A DNA stretch of 64,000 nucleotides from Acanthococcus lagerstroemiae (taxonomy: Eukaryota; Arthropoda; Insecta; Hemiptera; Eriococcidae): the NCBI GenBank assembly GCA_031841125.1, contig CM063106.1, positions 1,860,001 to 1,924,000 on the forward strand, given 5' to 3'. Below are positions 1 through 12,400 of the stretch, piece after piece (positions within the stretch are counted from its first letter, which is position 1; the number at the start of each line of letters is the position of its first letter). A program made the translations under genes and the position numbers. Under the pieces are notes generated by a model. That model was not told where the DNA came from and searched no databases. It saw only the letters and a program-made list of their open reading frames with translations.

Positions 1-44
1 CGCATTTCAGGTTGGAACCACTGTGCCATATTTCGTTTTGAATC
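1..44 (-). CDS. Pde11: possible partial exon 17 of PDE11 at window edge
   Basis: A phase-0 reading after an AG at 45-46 (minus strand) gives DSKRNMAQWFQPEMR to the window edge. The spacing from the preceding L-Y to the Pro, and the aromatic residues before it, resemble the C-terminal PDE helix, but the acceptor lacks a clear pyrimidine tract. The true exon may be off the left edge. Confidence 0.3.
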
Positions 45-176
45 CTCGATGAATCCTTAATTAGAATTCTCGTTGTTATTTCTTTCCCACAAAGATTCGT
101 GATATTATTTAACTGGGGCAGAATATTGTAGTTCTAAATGTAAGAGTAAATCTATCATTCGTAGCTACAGTGTTAC

Positions 177-477
177 CGTGTATAATGGCAGGCAAATGTC
201 AGACACCCATCTGATTTGCAGTTGCGGTAGCTCGTGCTGTCGTTCTCGATCCATCAGACCTTGCGGTTGGATTTTCAATTCATTTCGCTCCTTATCGCCT
301 TGCACCCAGAATTCATCGGTGACTAATCTGGCGACGCGTTGCTGTATCGGCCAAGGCTTAGTTGACGCAGCAAGGTCGGACGCAGTCATTAGCATACTTC
401 TTAACATATCTCGATGTTCGTCGATGTCCCAGCTATACTTGTAAGACTCTACTAGCGAGAAGAATGAGGGTCTCAAC
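177..477 (-). CDS. Pde11: PDE11 coding exon 16 (metal Asp, purine-binding Gln)
   Basis: 301 bases, phase 2 in and phase 0 out, acceptor CAATTTTAG, donor GTAACA. Encodes [15 protein letters not shown], then [28 protein letters not shown] and [18 protein letters not shown]818 is the second-half metal ligand, Q871 the nucleotide-binding glutamine, W874 the clamp residue typical of PDE11. The remaining C-terminal helix must be in a further exon. Confidence 0.96.
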
Positions 478-3400
478 CTAAAATTGAAAATACGATCACG
501 TTCGAGTAGGATTAGGTAGTCGTCGATTCGTTAATTTCTTTTCGACACTCGAACACGTTAAATAATACATATTTGTAGATCACCTAGTAATTTTCAAATA
601 AACTACCGGCGTTATCTACGTATATTCTGACGTTGAAATTGTGAAATTCGTGTCTACATTCTATGTACGACCACACGATGACATTAGAAATACTTACTGA
701 AAGTACGTGGAAAGATCAGTGGCGAGAATGCTGTGCTTTAATACTTTCATCACAGTCGAGTAATTTTCGGCCGATAAAGACGAGAATATGTTTAAGTTCT
801 GCAACGTAAAAAGGACGAAAGGGTACTCGTAATTCTAGTTCATCAAAAAATTTAATATTTCAAAACCTCGGATGTGGAATCTACAATAGTTGGTGGTTGA
901 CACGCTGAGATTCTCCGCCTTTTGAAATCATATTATATTCCAGAGCGTCTTCTTTGAAAATTTTTATCGTCGCAAACGGACCGAGTAAGATTATGTTAAG
1001 GTCTTTTGTATCGCACAATGTTGGTCGAAAGCGTTATCACAGCTTGAAACAGTTCTTCGTAATCGTACGAAGTTGAAAAAAATAGCGTTCTCTCAAATCC
1101 ATTTTTCTTTTTAATCGATAGACATAAAAAACCTTTAAGTAGAAATGGGTAACGTCTTCGGTGAAATGTATAATATTTATACATAGACTGAAAATCGACT
1201 CGAATGTATTTACCGAGCGATACATAATCCAGAGGCCGGTGCGTTCGCATTAACGAACTTGAAAAGTTTAACTAGCCCGTCGTGCTTGTGACTTGAAAGT
1301 TTCAACAAACTGCGACGAGTTAATTCTGTTTCACTCTTCACGAACGGTAATTTCCAGGTCGATTCTCGTTTAGTGCGAGTATAAACTATTTCAGTTCAAA
1401 TGAACTTCATCGAGTTACGTTGATTGGAAGAAACCTTATGGTCTCGAAAAGAAATTACTTTTTTTCTTCTTCTTTCTTTAATAAGACGAATTCGGAAAAT
1501 AGAGAGTTTTTGAATACACGCGGCAGAAAAACGAAGCAATAGAAATCTACTAAATAAAAAAGAATTTGTGGAAAATTCCGATGAAAAAGTGTATTCATTC
1601 TACGTCCTTTTTTCTTAATTTCATATCGTTTCGTTCATTTGCAATCCGTCGAATTTAATTTGTTTTGAAAATAACTTAAACCGGATATTTTCTTTTGTTT
1701 TTACAAACCCAATAGTCCCGTGTTTCTTCTTATTTTCTCTCACAGTGAAATCATTACATACACATAAGATGATCAGTAGAAAAGCCTGGAATGGCCAAGT
1801 GTAAGATTTAGGCGAAGAGTACTACGAGGTATATCATTAAATGGTTCCCTCTCTCCATAAACAAATTGGAACAACAATAAAACATCTTTGGACAATCTAC
1901 ATCTGAAGAGCGGGTACCTATCATTTTTGCGCGAACGTTTTGGCGCGGAAGATTCGGCGCTGGAATTGTTTTGGCGCAGACATTCCGGCGCTGATTCATT
2001 TCGGCTATTAAAATTGAAAATGATTCGCCTTCAAGGAGCATTGCTGCAATTGTTCGGGTATAAGTATCATGATATTTGATCTTGGATACTTAAGAAGTAT
2101 AAACCTACCGTTCTGTCGATATCTTTGTTGTCCGCTGACATCGATTATTCACCAGCATAAAGCAATGTACGGTGTAAACCTGCCAATACTTTTTGTTTGT
2201 TTGTTTGTTTTTGTTTGTATACTGATCACTCATGAGAATTGAAAGAAAGAGGCTCAGTTGCTCGTAGGAAATATGTCACGAAAGATGAACGAATCCTCAC
2301 AATAGTACAGGACTATGAAAATTGAACAGCTATTGAATGCCTACGCGCGATCGCGCGTAATTTATAAATTTACAACCATGTTCTTGTATACTTACTTTTT
2401 GAGAATCGGTTTCATTATTCATGATCTCCTTTATAATGTATAACGACTTTTTAAAGGAAGGTACTCTTCCAGTAAACGAAATATAATTTTTACTCAGCGC
2501 CAAAATGTATGCATCGCCTAAATAAACTGCACCGAAACGTTCGCGCCTAAACGGCGGCGCCGAATCGTCCGCGCCGAAATGAACGGTACCCCTGAAGAGC
2601 ATCATCACGCACGGTGCAATGATACTGATTTTTCTCCGTAGTGAAACAAAAAGATATTCGTTGGTACGATAACATCGAAATAACATCAAACACACTGCGC
2701 ACACTGACTTTGAAACTTTGGATGGGGAGGATGACTGGAAAAGTCCAACCACCCGAGCTGAAAATTTAGATCGAATTTGATACCATAAATTTGTTCTTAT
2801 TTTGTACCATGTTGCACCACCTTGCAGCCCTTTTACTAGTCCGAAATTGTAGTACGTACTAGTTTTGACTCGACGTACCTAGCATTCTGTAGGTCCTCTC
2901 CCAAAAGAATCTGCAAATATATATATATATATGTAAATAGCGGGGCCTGAGTGCCGAATTAAAGAACTACGACACAAGATGGTGTAAAATGAGTACACGT
3001 AAAATTATGACTACCCAGTGGTCTGCGCAGAAAGCGAGCGAAAATTAATTTAGCTCAGTACCATTCAAATCGTAAGAGTTGCCCGAAATTGGCCTTCTTT
3101 TTCAATGTGACGTATACCGTGTCTTTTTAACGATAACAAACATTTCAGAGGAGGCTCTAGCCTTCACAGCCCATTCCTCGGCTAAGTCACTGATGATATC
3201 AATTCGTACCGAAAATTCATATTCGTGAGTAACATTTCTGTAGTACTCCCTTTCCCAAATGAATTTATCAATATCTTGAGAGGAACTCGAGAACAAGATT
3301 TGGAAATCGCCGTACAAAATATTACAAAGTAAACGCAAAATGACGGTACAGATTTTGTGCAAGAATTCGCTCTTGGTGTAGCATTTTTACTCTCGTTCAA

Positions 3401-6400
3401 CTGAATTTACCAACACCTCAGCAGGAACTGGACTATAAAATTTGGTAACGACGGTGAATATTATACAAAATGATTAAATAATGACGATATTAATTTCCAT
3501 TCTAAAATCGTTCTGGGGGTTAACGCTGACGCGCTGGTATCAGTAGGTGATACGACGTGTCGTGTCGCGTCGTTTGTAGGTATTGCCCCCAAACGACCTA
3601 CATAATAATATCATGTACAATGCACAATGCACAATGCACATATACCTGTCTACTTACCTACCTTCGTACCTAGCCAGAGTCCTGCACGATTCCACCCGTA
3701 ACTCGGTTGAATCCGATTACTATTCGTACCGCATGCGCATACGAGTGTCGAGTGGACAGGTAAAATCCTATCCGGGTAAATTCTGACTCGTTCACGGTGA
3801 GTAAAGTTACAGGTGCACCCGGGTGCACTCGTAACTACTCGCAATTCTCAAACATCAATTTTATTTTCTTAGAACTGTTTTTTAGAATATGTTTTTGTTA
3901 AAATTTGTAAATTTGTGTAATAATGAAAAAGTATAAATTACTAGAGATCGGTGGAGATCAATCTGAGCAATGTACAAACGAAAGGCGTACAAAAATGAAT
4001 CACGGGTTTTCCGGATAAACTTTTACCCAGGTAGTACGGGTTGAACTCGTTTATCAGACGGGCAAACTCGTAACCGTGCGCATGACCGTGCAGGCCTCTA
4101 GGACCTACCTGTTGTACATACCTACTGACTACCTACCGACTTTTACCTACCTACTGTACATAGCGCTGCCTGAAATGTACAACAGCACAACTGCAAAAAA
4201 GTCACTTCTTCAAACAACGAGTTTAAAGGAATGCAAAACTTTCAAATTATTCTTATGCAATGAAGAAATATGTATTTTGTGAGACCCCAATAAATGTGTA
4301 CAGGTAGTGTTGTCCATGTACTAGAAGTGCTAGTATGTAAAATTTTCTCAACTTCAATATGTACCCCATAGTTACCCCTTTTTGCAGTTAGGTCGTTTTT
4401 CACTTAAAATCGATCGCTATTTCGGAGATGATATTCATCTTTATCGTCATACATCGTCCATAATACTTCAAACAGCCCAAAGCTTATCATAAATACTGAC
4501 ACGACGTTATCAGGCAGCTGATAACATCATCATTACACACTACCGACACTGTATAACACTATTAAATTCAAAATTGTGATTTCAATGCAACAGTGGCAGA
4601 ACGTACACTTAGGCCACTGTTCATCTAAAGTTGGCAGTTGTGTCAGTGTAGCTTTAACAAGTAAGTACGAATTTCACGTAATTCAACACTGACACAACTT
4701 CTCTCAGGGTTAACGTGCCCTTCCCCGTGTTTGGTCGTCGTTGCTATAAATGCATTAGTGTATTTGGAATACAACAAGCGTGCTATCTGCAAACCGACTG
4801 GTTTTGCAGTTATGCCACTGTACGTTTCAAGCAGCGATTAGATGATAGGTATTATCGTATTCATTCACGGATTTACGGCGAATCGTATATGCAATATTAG
4901 CGGCATGCGTGACGTGATGAAAACGAAACGAAGCCGACAGGCTGACTACAATCATCGTCGTAGATACTCGTACGTGATTCTACTGTGTATTTATAATAAA
5001 CGTACCTACTACACACGTATCTTTACTACTTTCGTAGCGGTAGGTGTAGGTTGCAGCGAATTTCCGAGCAACTTATTTATTTATTTTTTTATTTTTTTTT
5101 TTGAGAATACATATGGTGAGAAATACTTATTGAAATGAGGCCAAAACTTTTCCGCTTCGGAATTTACGGTACAAAATTATACAAAATGAGCAAGTAATTA
5201 CGGTACAAATTTCTATGCCTGAAAAACTCGTTCGAGAAGTTAGAAATTCTCTAGCTACCTACCTAAATAAATTCGTCAATATCTCTCAAAGTGCTCGAGT
5301 ACAAATAAAATGATACCGAATGGATAAAATTATGCAACTGATCTTCATCCAAAATAGGCGCAACATGGTACAGAAAGGTATACAATTATGGCGCCAAAGT
5401 CGACCCTAAATTCCAACTTGCAGAGGAGGGGCTGACTGATGAATCTACCTTACTTACTTCGAATTTATTTTCCCCGTTCTTTTAATGTTATTTTCAGACG
5501 TCACGCTGCATCTGAATACCCAGGAGTATTTGCTCTTTTATCCCTTCATTTAAATCTAGTCCTACAAACAAGTCGTTTTTGTAAACGAATTTATTAGGTA
5601 GATTGATTGTTAGTAAAAGTCTGTCATTCGACCCGAATTGCGATTCATTACAAATTTACAGCGCTCTCCGTTTTTTCTCAGAAATATTTTATTTTTACGC
5701 ACCTATTATTATTCGGCTGTTTTTTGTTTCCTCCTGTTCGCGATCGGTCTTAATATCTTCGAGTGTTTCGATTATTTCGCTGTCTTTCATTAGACTATTC
5801 TATAACCAATTACCTCCGAATGTCTGATATTCTTTCTCTGTTTAATCCTACCCTCGAACAAACGATTCGCCAAATAATTTAAACAGAAGACGGAATATTC
5901 CTATTGTAGGCGCGGTAGAAATTGTAAATTGTTGAACTGACCACTGACTTCTGATTGCGATAGGTAAATAAAAGCGACGATAATTTGAGGTTTCATGAAT
6001 ATTCGACACGATTTGCAGGCTAGACTCTCAACATAATAACTAACGTCTTCGTTAACGTTTAATCAGGGGCGTGCATGTTTATTACCGAGACAATATTGGC
6101 GAATAAATTATGAGACCGGCGGAGAATTTAAATTAAATCGTATTTGTCGACTCCTCCGAGAAAAAATACGATAAAAGAAGGGACAACGTAGGTTGCCAGA
6201 AAATTCGTATCTGAACAATAGAGTATCTAATAGGGTGAATCATCGATGCTACTCGGACAATTGATGTAGGTAAACGTCACAAATTTTTCTTCTTCCGACC
6301 AAAATTCAGCGAATGGTTGTGAAAGGGACCATCGCAGTGATTTGTTTTCTGCGCCTGTCTGCGTATGTACGTATTAAGGAATTGGTTTAAATCAGTTAGT

Positions 6401-9400
6401 TATTTTTGCTATAATCTACGGTCGCATTCGCCGGTTGTATATTAGTTTTTTTGTTTTTTTTCATGATTCATCAAATGAGCAGCCTTTGTAGCCTCCGCAT
6501 GAAGCAATGACGTCGTGAAGCACGAATGCGTTTTATCATTCGGCTCGTATTCTGGGTTGACTGGTTCGGACTTTTCCTTCACAATCTCGGAAAATAGTGC
6601 AATGCGGCGTAATGCTGGTTCGCATCTTCTAATCTTCTTAGTTTCGCGGATAAATTTTGAAGAGATCTTTGATTTTGTACCATAATTTCTGTTCAGAGCT
6701 GTCAAAATGAAAACACTTACTGCGAAGAGGTGATAGTGCTGTCGGTCTCTGTTACTTATTACATAGTATACGCGCGAAGGACAGGACGTTATACGAGTAT
6801 CGCTTAGCTTTACTGTCTATAATATGCATCTTTTTTTTTAACTTATCCGAGTAATCCTCCCCTGTCCTACCTTTATTTTTATTTATTTATTCGTTCTTTT
6901 AAAAGTAATAATGCTTTCTAAGAAGTTGCTATTCTTGTTTGAAGGTGACCAACGAAGGAACCCAATTATAAAATTTACTCTCTCATACTAACTTTTCGTC
7001 ATATTCGATTTTTCGCCTCTCACACTTACGGCAAGATTAGAGAACTCTCAAGCCGTATTAGGATAGTGCATGTACAATTCTTGCTTTTTTATGTACTTAC
7101 TTCCGAACTCAGAATCATAACTGCTTGATTGAAATGATGATGCTCCATTGTATTGGTACTTCCGTAAAGCATAACTAAGGCTGAGCCGGCTCTGTAAATT
7201 TGCAATAATATTTTTTTTTAAGTCGATTCTTAAATTGTTATTCGTGGTCGGTCGTAGACCTACGAGAATTTACTTTTTTTGTCTTTTTTCTTTTCTTTCT
7301 TTCTTTTTCTCTACGCCTTGATACGCCGTAGTGACAACGACCACGCTTACTGCAAGATTAACACTAAGTAACGCAAATGACGAGGGAGCTGTTAACCCCA
7401 GAGAATCTGTTTTCCCTTCTTCATGCGAGCGAATAATCAAGAGAATTAATATTTCGAACTTTTTTGTCGGATAAAAAAGAAGGTAGGTTGAACTCATCGT
7501 TCACTAATGATTTATTCGTCGCTTCATCTTTTATTGTGATCCAGAAATGTACCAGCAAACAAGAATTTTGCTCGATAATTTTATTTTAATTTTTCAATTA
7601 ATCGATCGAGAAGAAAACGAAAGCAAATTCACATTTGTAGCACAAAGTATATATACCTAGTACGTATTGTTGTCGTACTCACTTCTGTTGGAAAGCGTTG
7701 TTGGTCCCTCGGTGATCGAGATCGTGACATAAACAGCCGACAAACATTCCGAACACTTCTAGATCGCTGAATGTTCCTTTCATCTCACATCCCTGAAATA
7801 AACAAATCTACTAAGCTATATTTACGCGAACATTTTTATTTGTTCGCTTATTTTTATTTTCTCTAGGATCGCGTAAATAAAAACTCGCCCAGTATTCGAA
7901 ATTATTCGTTAAATTTGATGGAGAAATTAATCAAGCACTTCCTTTGAAACTCAGCGAGCCGCTGTTGGAGCAGCGAATATACTAATAATGTTAATTACCA
8001 TAAGAATAGCGAACATGACTTGCGCTACGTTGAAAGCGTGTCTCCAATTATGATAAGGTACGTCTCTGTAATTACGCTTCACCGTTAACAAAAATCGATA
8101 CAGGGCCTAAGAACATAATACACAAGTACTGAGATTTAATTAGACGGCCGCGTCTACGAAAATACTCGTACTCGGGCTGGCGCTAGACATAATATTACAA
8201 AATTAACAAATAATCCGAATCAAATTTTCGTAAACGTGACTAGGATACGAGTGAGGTGCTACGGACTCGTCAATGAATTGCCCGACTTACAATTAATTCC
8301 CTCAGTGTGTACCCAGAACCGGCATCGAAATGAGCGAGACCTGACCCGAAGTAGCTTTCCTTCCTTTGTGCCCAAAGTACTTACTTTGCGCGCTGGAATA
8401 GGTGGTTTCTCGTTCGTTGTGCAGTGCGTGATAACGCGAGTTTTGTACGTAGTTTTTCCGCAAATACGAGATTTTCTGACGCGATGAAGTTCTTTTATAC
8501 TACGTGAAAAAGGAAGGACTCCAATAACTGCCACACCCTCTCATATGGATCGTAGATGATTCGGCGGTAAAATTTCCGCTTAGAATACGATATAATAATG
8601 GTCTCATCGTTGAAACATTTTTCGAAATTCGAATAGAATTCTGGAGGATGCTCGTGATATTACAGCAGTTCTGTTGCCAAATCCGAGTTTCGCGAACTAC
8701 AACAATAAGTAGTTGCCCCCATCTTCTAAAGGCTTCATTTATGAGGACGCGACGTGGAAACGCGACAAATGGTTTTAAATGGAGAGCGACGCGACGTGAC
8801 ATCATTGTCCATTTGAAATCATTTGTCGCGTCCTTGCAAATCAAGCTACTCAATTTACAGCCTTTATTGTGTTCCCTGATCGAGAAATACTGAAAATATT
8901 ATTCATCTAAGTGTACTGTTGTGCCTACAATAACACTGCCAATAAATAAAAACTACGTATATTAAAATTTGCATGCCAAATTTAGGTGTAAAACTCTTTA
9001 CCATCTTAAAAATACAGAAATTGTAAAACTGGGTTCTATCGCGGGCTTAAAAGCCTTTCTAGCAGGAGAAAAAAGGAAGAAAAAAGAAGATGCATTCGGA
9101 TTTGAAAGCCAGATTTGAAATCTACAGACAAATATGTTCTCGCGAAGGGGACAGGGAGACGAAAAGAAATATTCCGACTGAAACTGTATAAAATTTCATT
9201 TCAGTTGACAACCAAAAAACTCCAGCCTATTAGTAAATTACTGACTGTAATGTTAAAAATTCTTTATGAAAAGTGAAACTAAAGGGAAATAATCATCAGT
9301 AAACTGATGACGAGTGTTGAGATAATTTCGGCATTATTGTACCGTAAACACGTTCTCGCCTGCACGCTCCAATCGAACCTGTATGTTCTTATCTGGAGCA

Positions 9401-12400
9401 AGTCGGTAAAATGTTTGAGTGTCGGTTGGATTCTTGTCATTGCTTCAAGTAATTATAATAGCAATAATTATAAAAACTAAGTTCTTGTTTTCTCAATACA
9501 ACGAGTTTCTATACTGCTCGCAGATAATGTCTTATGGCTACGGAATACGTTCCATGCCTTCATTTAGTCAACATCATTCGACATCGTTGAACGCACTCAC
9601 AACTGACGTGAGAATGAGAGTGAATAAATGAAGGGTAAAGACCCAAAACTCGCGTTTGCCATTTTACTTCGAGGGTGCAAACAGGCAGAATACTGTACAC
9701 GGGTGCGGGAATATCATTGCCGCGCCTGTGAACATGGAGTATGTTATACATATCGCACTTTCACAGGCGCAACAAAGATATTCTCGCACCCTTGTACAGT
9801 ATCTTGCCTATTTGCGCCCTCGAAGTAAAATGGCAAACGCGAGTTTTGATTCTTTACCCTTCAAATCATGAAGCCGCAACTGCCGTAATGACGTTATCGT
9901 AATAAATTTATAGGTGTTAGTCGGCCATTCTCGTTGTCGATCGGCGTTCTTGGTGTCGGTTGGTTGGTGAAACAGGACTTACATTCCTCGTTGAGGGCCA
10001 GCGAAAAGACATAACCATGTAAAAATGATCTTTAGAACACGAACTCTTATGCGAGTAATTCAGTTGTTATTCTGATTTGTGAATGGGTTGGAAATGAACC
10101 TGAAAAACACCACAAACAGCCTTTTTGGCCATTTTATTTGCTTTTTGCGGGGGAAAAAAATCGGCCATCAGACTCTGAATCAGCGTGAAAAACAGATTTA
10201 TAAAAGTTGGTAAGCTTTGTATAGCTACAAAAAGGGTCGAAAAATTTTTTCCCTGTTGTATAATTAACGCGGCATGTTCGGGTTCGATACGCGTAACTAC
10301 TCTAATTCGTGTGAAACTGCATCATTTCGAAAGCTCGCTCGCCTTTTATTTATTTAATTTTCGGAAACCGTCGAGTGTAGTTCTGTTTAGTTAACTGTCG
10401 CTACGAGATACACATTTAAACCGAGCTGTAGAAAATGGGGCTGTTTCGACTGACTTCTCGAAGCCAGCTTACAGTTCCTAATTTGCTCTCTCGACCGTGT
10501 ACCTATTTCGTGAATTGTGAGAAATTCTGCTCTCGGAGAAAATTGTAACGCAGCAAGTACTATAAAACGATAGATCTGATACAAATTGCCGGTCTTGTTT
10601 ACTGCCGCGTAATGTACGTGCAGAATACCAGAAAGACGTAAGACGTAGAGATAGCCTGTTTTAAAAGCCGTTGGCCAGATAAGAAGTAAGTCTATATTAT
10701 TACATGTACTACACCGAGATAATGGAAAATAAAATGGCAGCGGCGTTAAAATGTTTTATATAGATGACTGAAATAAAACGTTTCATGGCGAGGGCGAGTT
10801 AGTGTTTTCTGTTGCTCATGTTTTTTTTAGGTTGGATCATAATACCGCTTGTGTGGTAGGTAGTATGGGTAGGTACACGGACAAAAAGCGTGACGCCAAG
10901 CGCGCACTCATAGCCCCACTGCAGCCGGCATTCGGAAGGAAGTTTTTTCACCTCTTTTCTAACGAATATATTGCTTCAAAGATGAAAACATTTTTTACTC
11001 AATTCGCTCACGAACTTCGTGTTTTGGTTTTCAATTTAATTTTCAACATAATATGAACTCGAGGCACTGAGGTTCGTCAATTTTAATACTAGGGACATAC
11101 ACGCGCGCGAACTTTTTTTTTTTTTAAACAACACATTGTTTAAAAACGTCCGTTCGTGTAAAGAAATAAAAAATTTCACATTACGGACATTGCATGTCCG
11201 AAACAAAAGGAGCACCTGCGGTTAACTTTTTTATCTTGATATTCTAAATCTGACGAGGGGATTTGTTTTTTTCCTGTACAAAACAACGTTCTGATAAATT
11301 GTTTGCCACTTTATTAGCCATTTATGAGAGAGCGGTATGGGCCAGGCAAGAAAGGAATATAAAGAGTAAATTTGAAGTCGACGTAAAAAGTTAATTTAAA
11401 CCACGTAGTTACTTTTTCTTAAGAAATGTGGCTACTACGCAAGATGCGTTTAGTCAAACTTCCGTATTTTACGACCCTCGATTCAAAAATTTCTAAAATT
11501 TCATTTTGAATTTGGACTGTATTTTTTCAGAAGAAACGTTCGTATTTTCTCTACTTTTAAGGTAAGTTGGTGATAATCATTGTCTTATCGGTGTAACGAA
11601 GATGTTTCCAAGTAGGGGCGTATTTTCTGAACAATCCTTGGGTAAAAAATCCCAGCCGAATGAGTCGCTGCGATAATTCAAAATAGGTAGCCATGTATCT
11701 GAAAAATGCCGACGTCGCCGAGGAGTGACAGGGAAAGACTTCGGGTGATATCGCGATCAAATTTTGAAAGTTTTTAAAAATAATGAGGAACATTCTCTAA
11801 CGTGAATCCGCGATGGTACACACATATGCAGCGATACAACCAACGGATTTTCAGGTTGCAAAAGGTAATTTTCATTACAGGCCGATGAAAATCTTCGAGT
11901 CGAATTTGCGGCCGTAAAATTTAATAATTCTTTTCGTGTTTCCATAAAATCATTAACGCATTATATATAATCTAAGAAAGGAGCGACGAGGGTTTATAAT
12001 TACCACAAAGCGTCGTCCCGTAGTGTTCTACTCGTAAGATATTCGAAACAAGCGAGCAATTAATGACGTTGCTGATTCACACCTGCCGTGTCACTGTTTC
12101 CGGATTTTCCCGAGAATTATCTACTTTTCGAGATGTTCGACCATTTTATTGGCTCTTCGATGCGATAATGAATAATAGAGAATCCTCTTTTCCTCCCACA
12201 TCTTAATAATTTCAATATTCCAATTTCTATCGCGATGTTTTTTAATTTTCCCGTTACTGCTCGTCAAAATTAAGCAACTCTATATCTATTTTCGCCCCAT
12301 TATCGGACTGACACTGTTCTACGTTGCCACTATTTCCTTCTTTACCCCCTTTTACTTTCAACATCCAGATCTTTCTGTACCAGCGAATTTAAAGATTAAG

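Larger units (their letters stand above)
799..7100. other. PDE11 intron 14 (6.3 kb)
   Basis: Non-coding apart from the items listed separately: a Mutator-like element (1912-2591), a degenerate foldback (3677-4096) and an unassigned exon-like frame (6442-6705). There is an octamer-like repeat of ACAATGC at about 3615-3640 and a run of CTACC-rich sequence at 3640-3670 and 4100-4160. The rest shows nothing I can assign. Confidence 0.6.

Noticed and set aside
2330..2752. 140-codon minus-strand frame
   Set aside because: It runs through the motif array of the Mutator-like element and is explained by the repeat.
7270..7497. 75-codon minus-strand frame between PDE11 exons 13 and 14
   Set aside because: Intronic; exons 13 and 14 join in phase without it, and its Lys/Glu-rich end is a pyrimidine tract read on the opposite strand.
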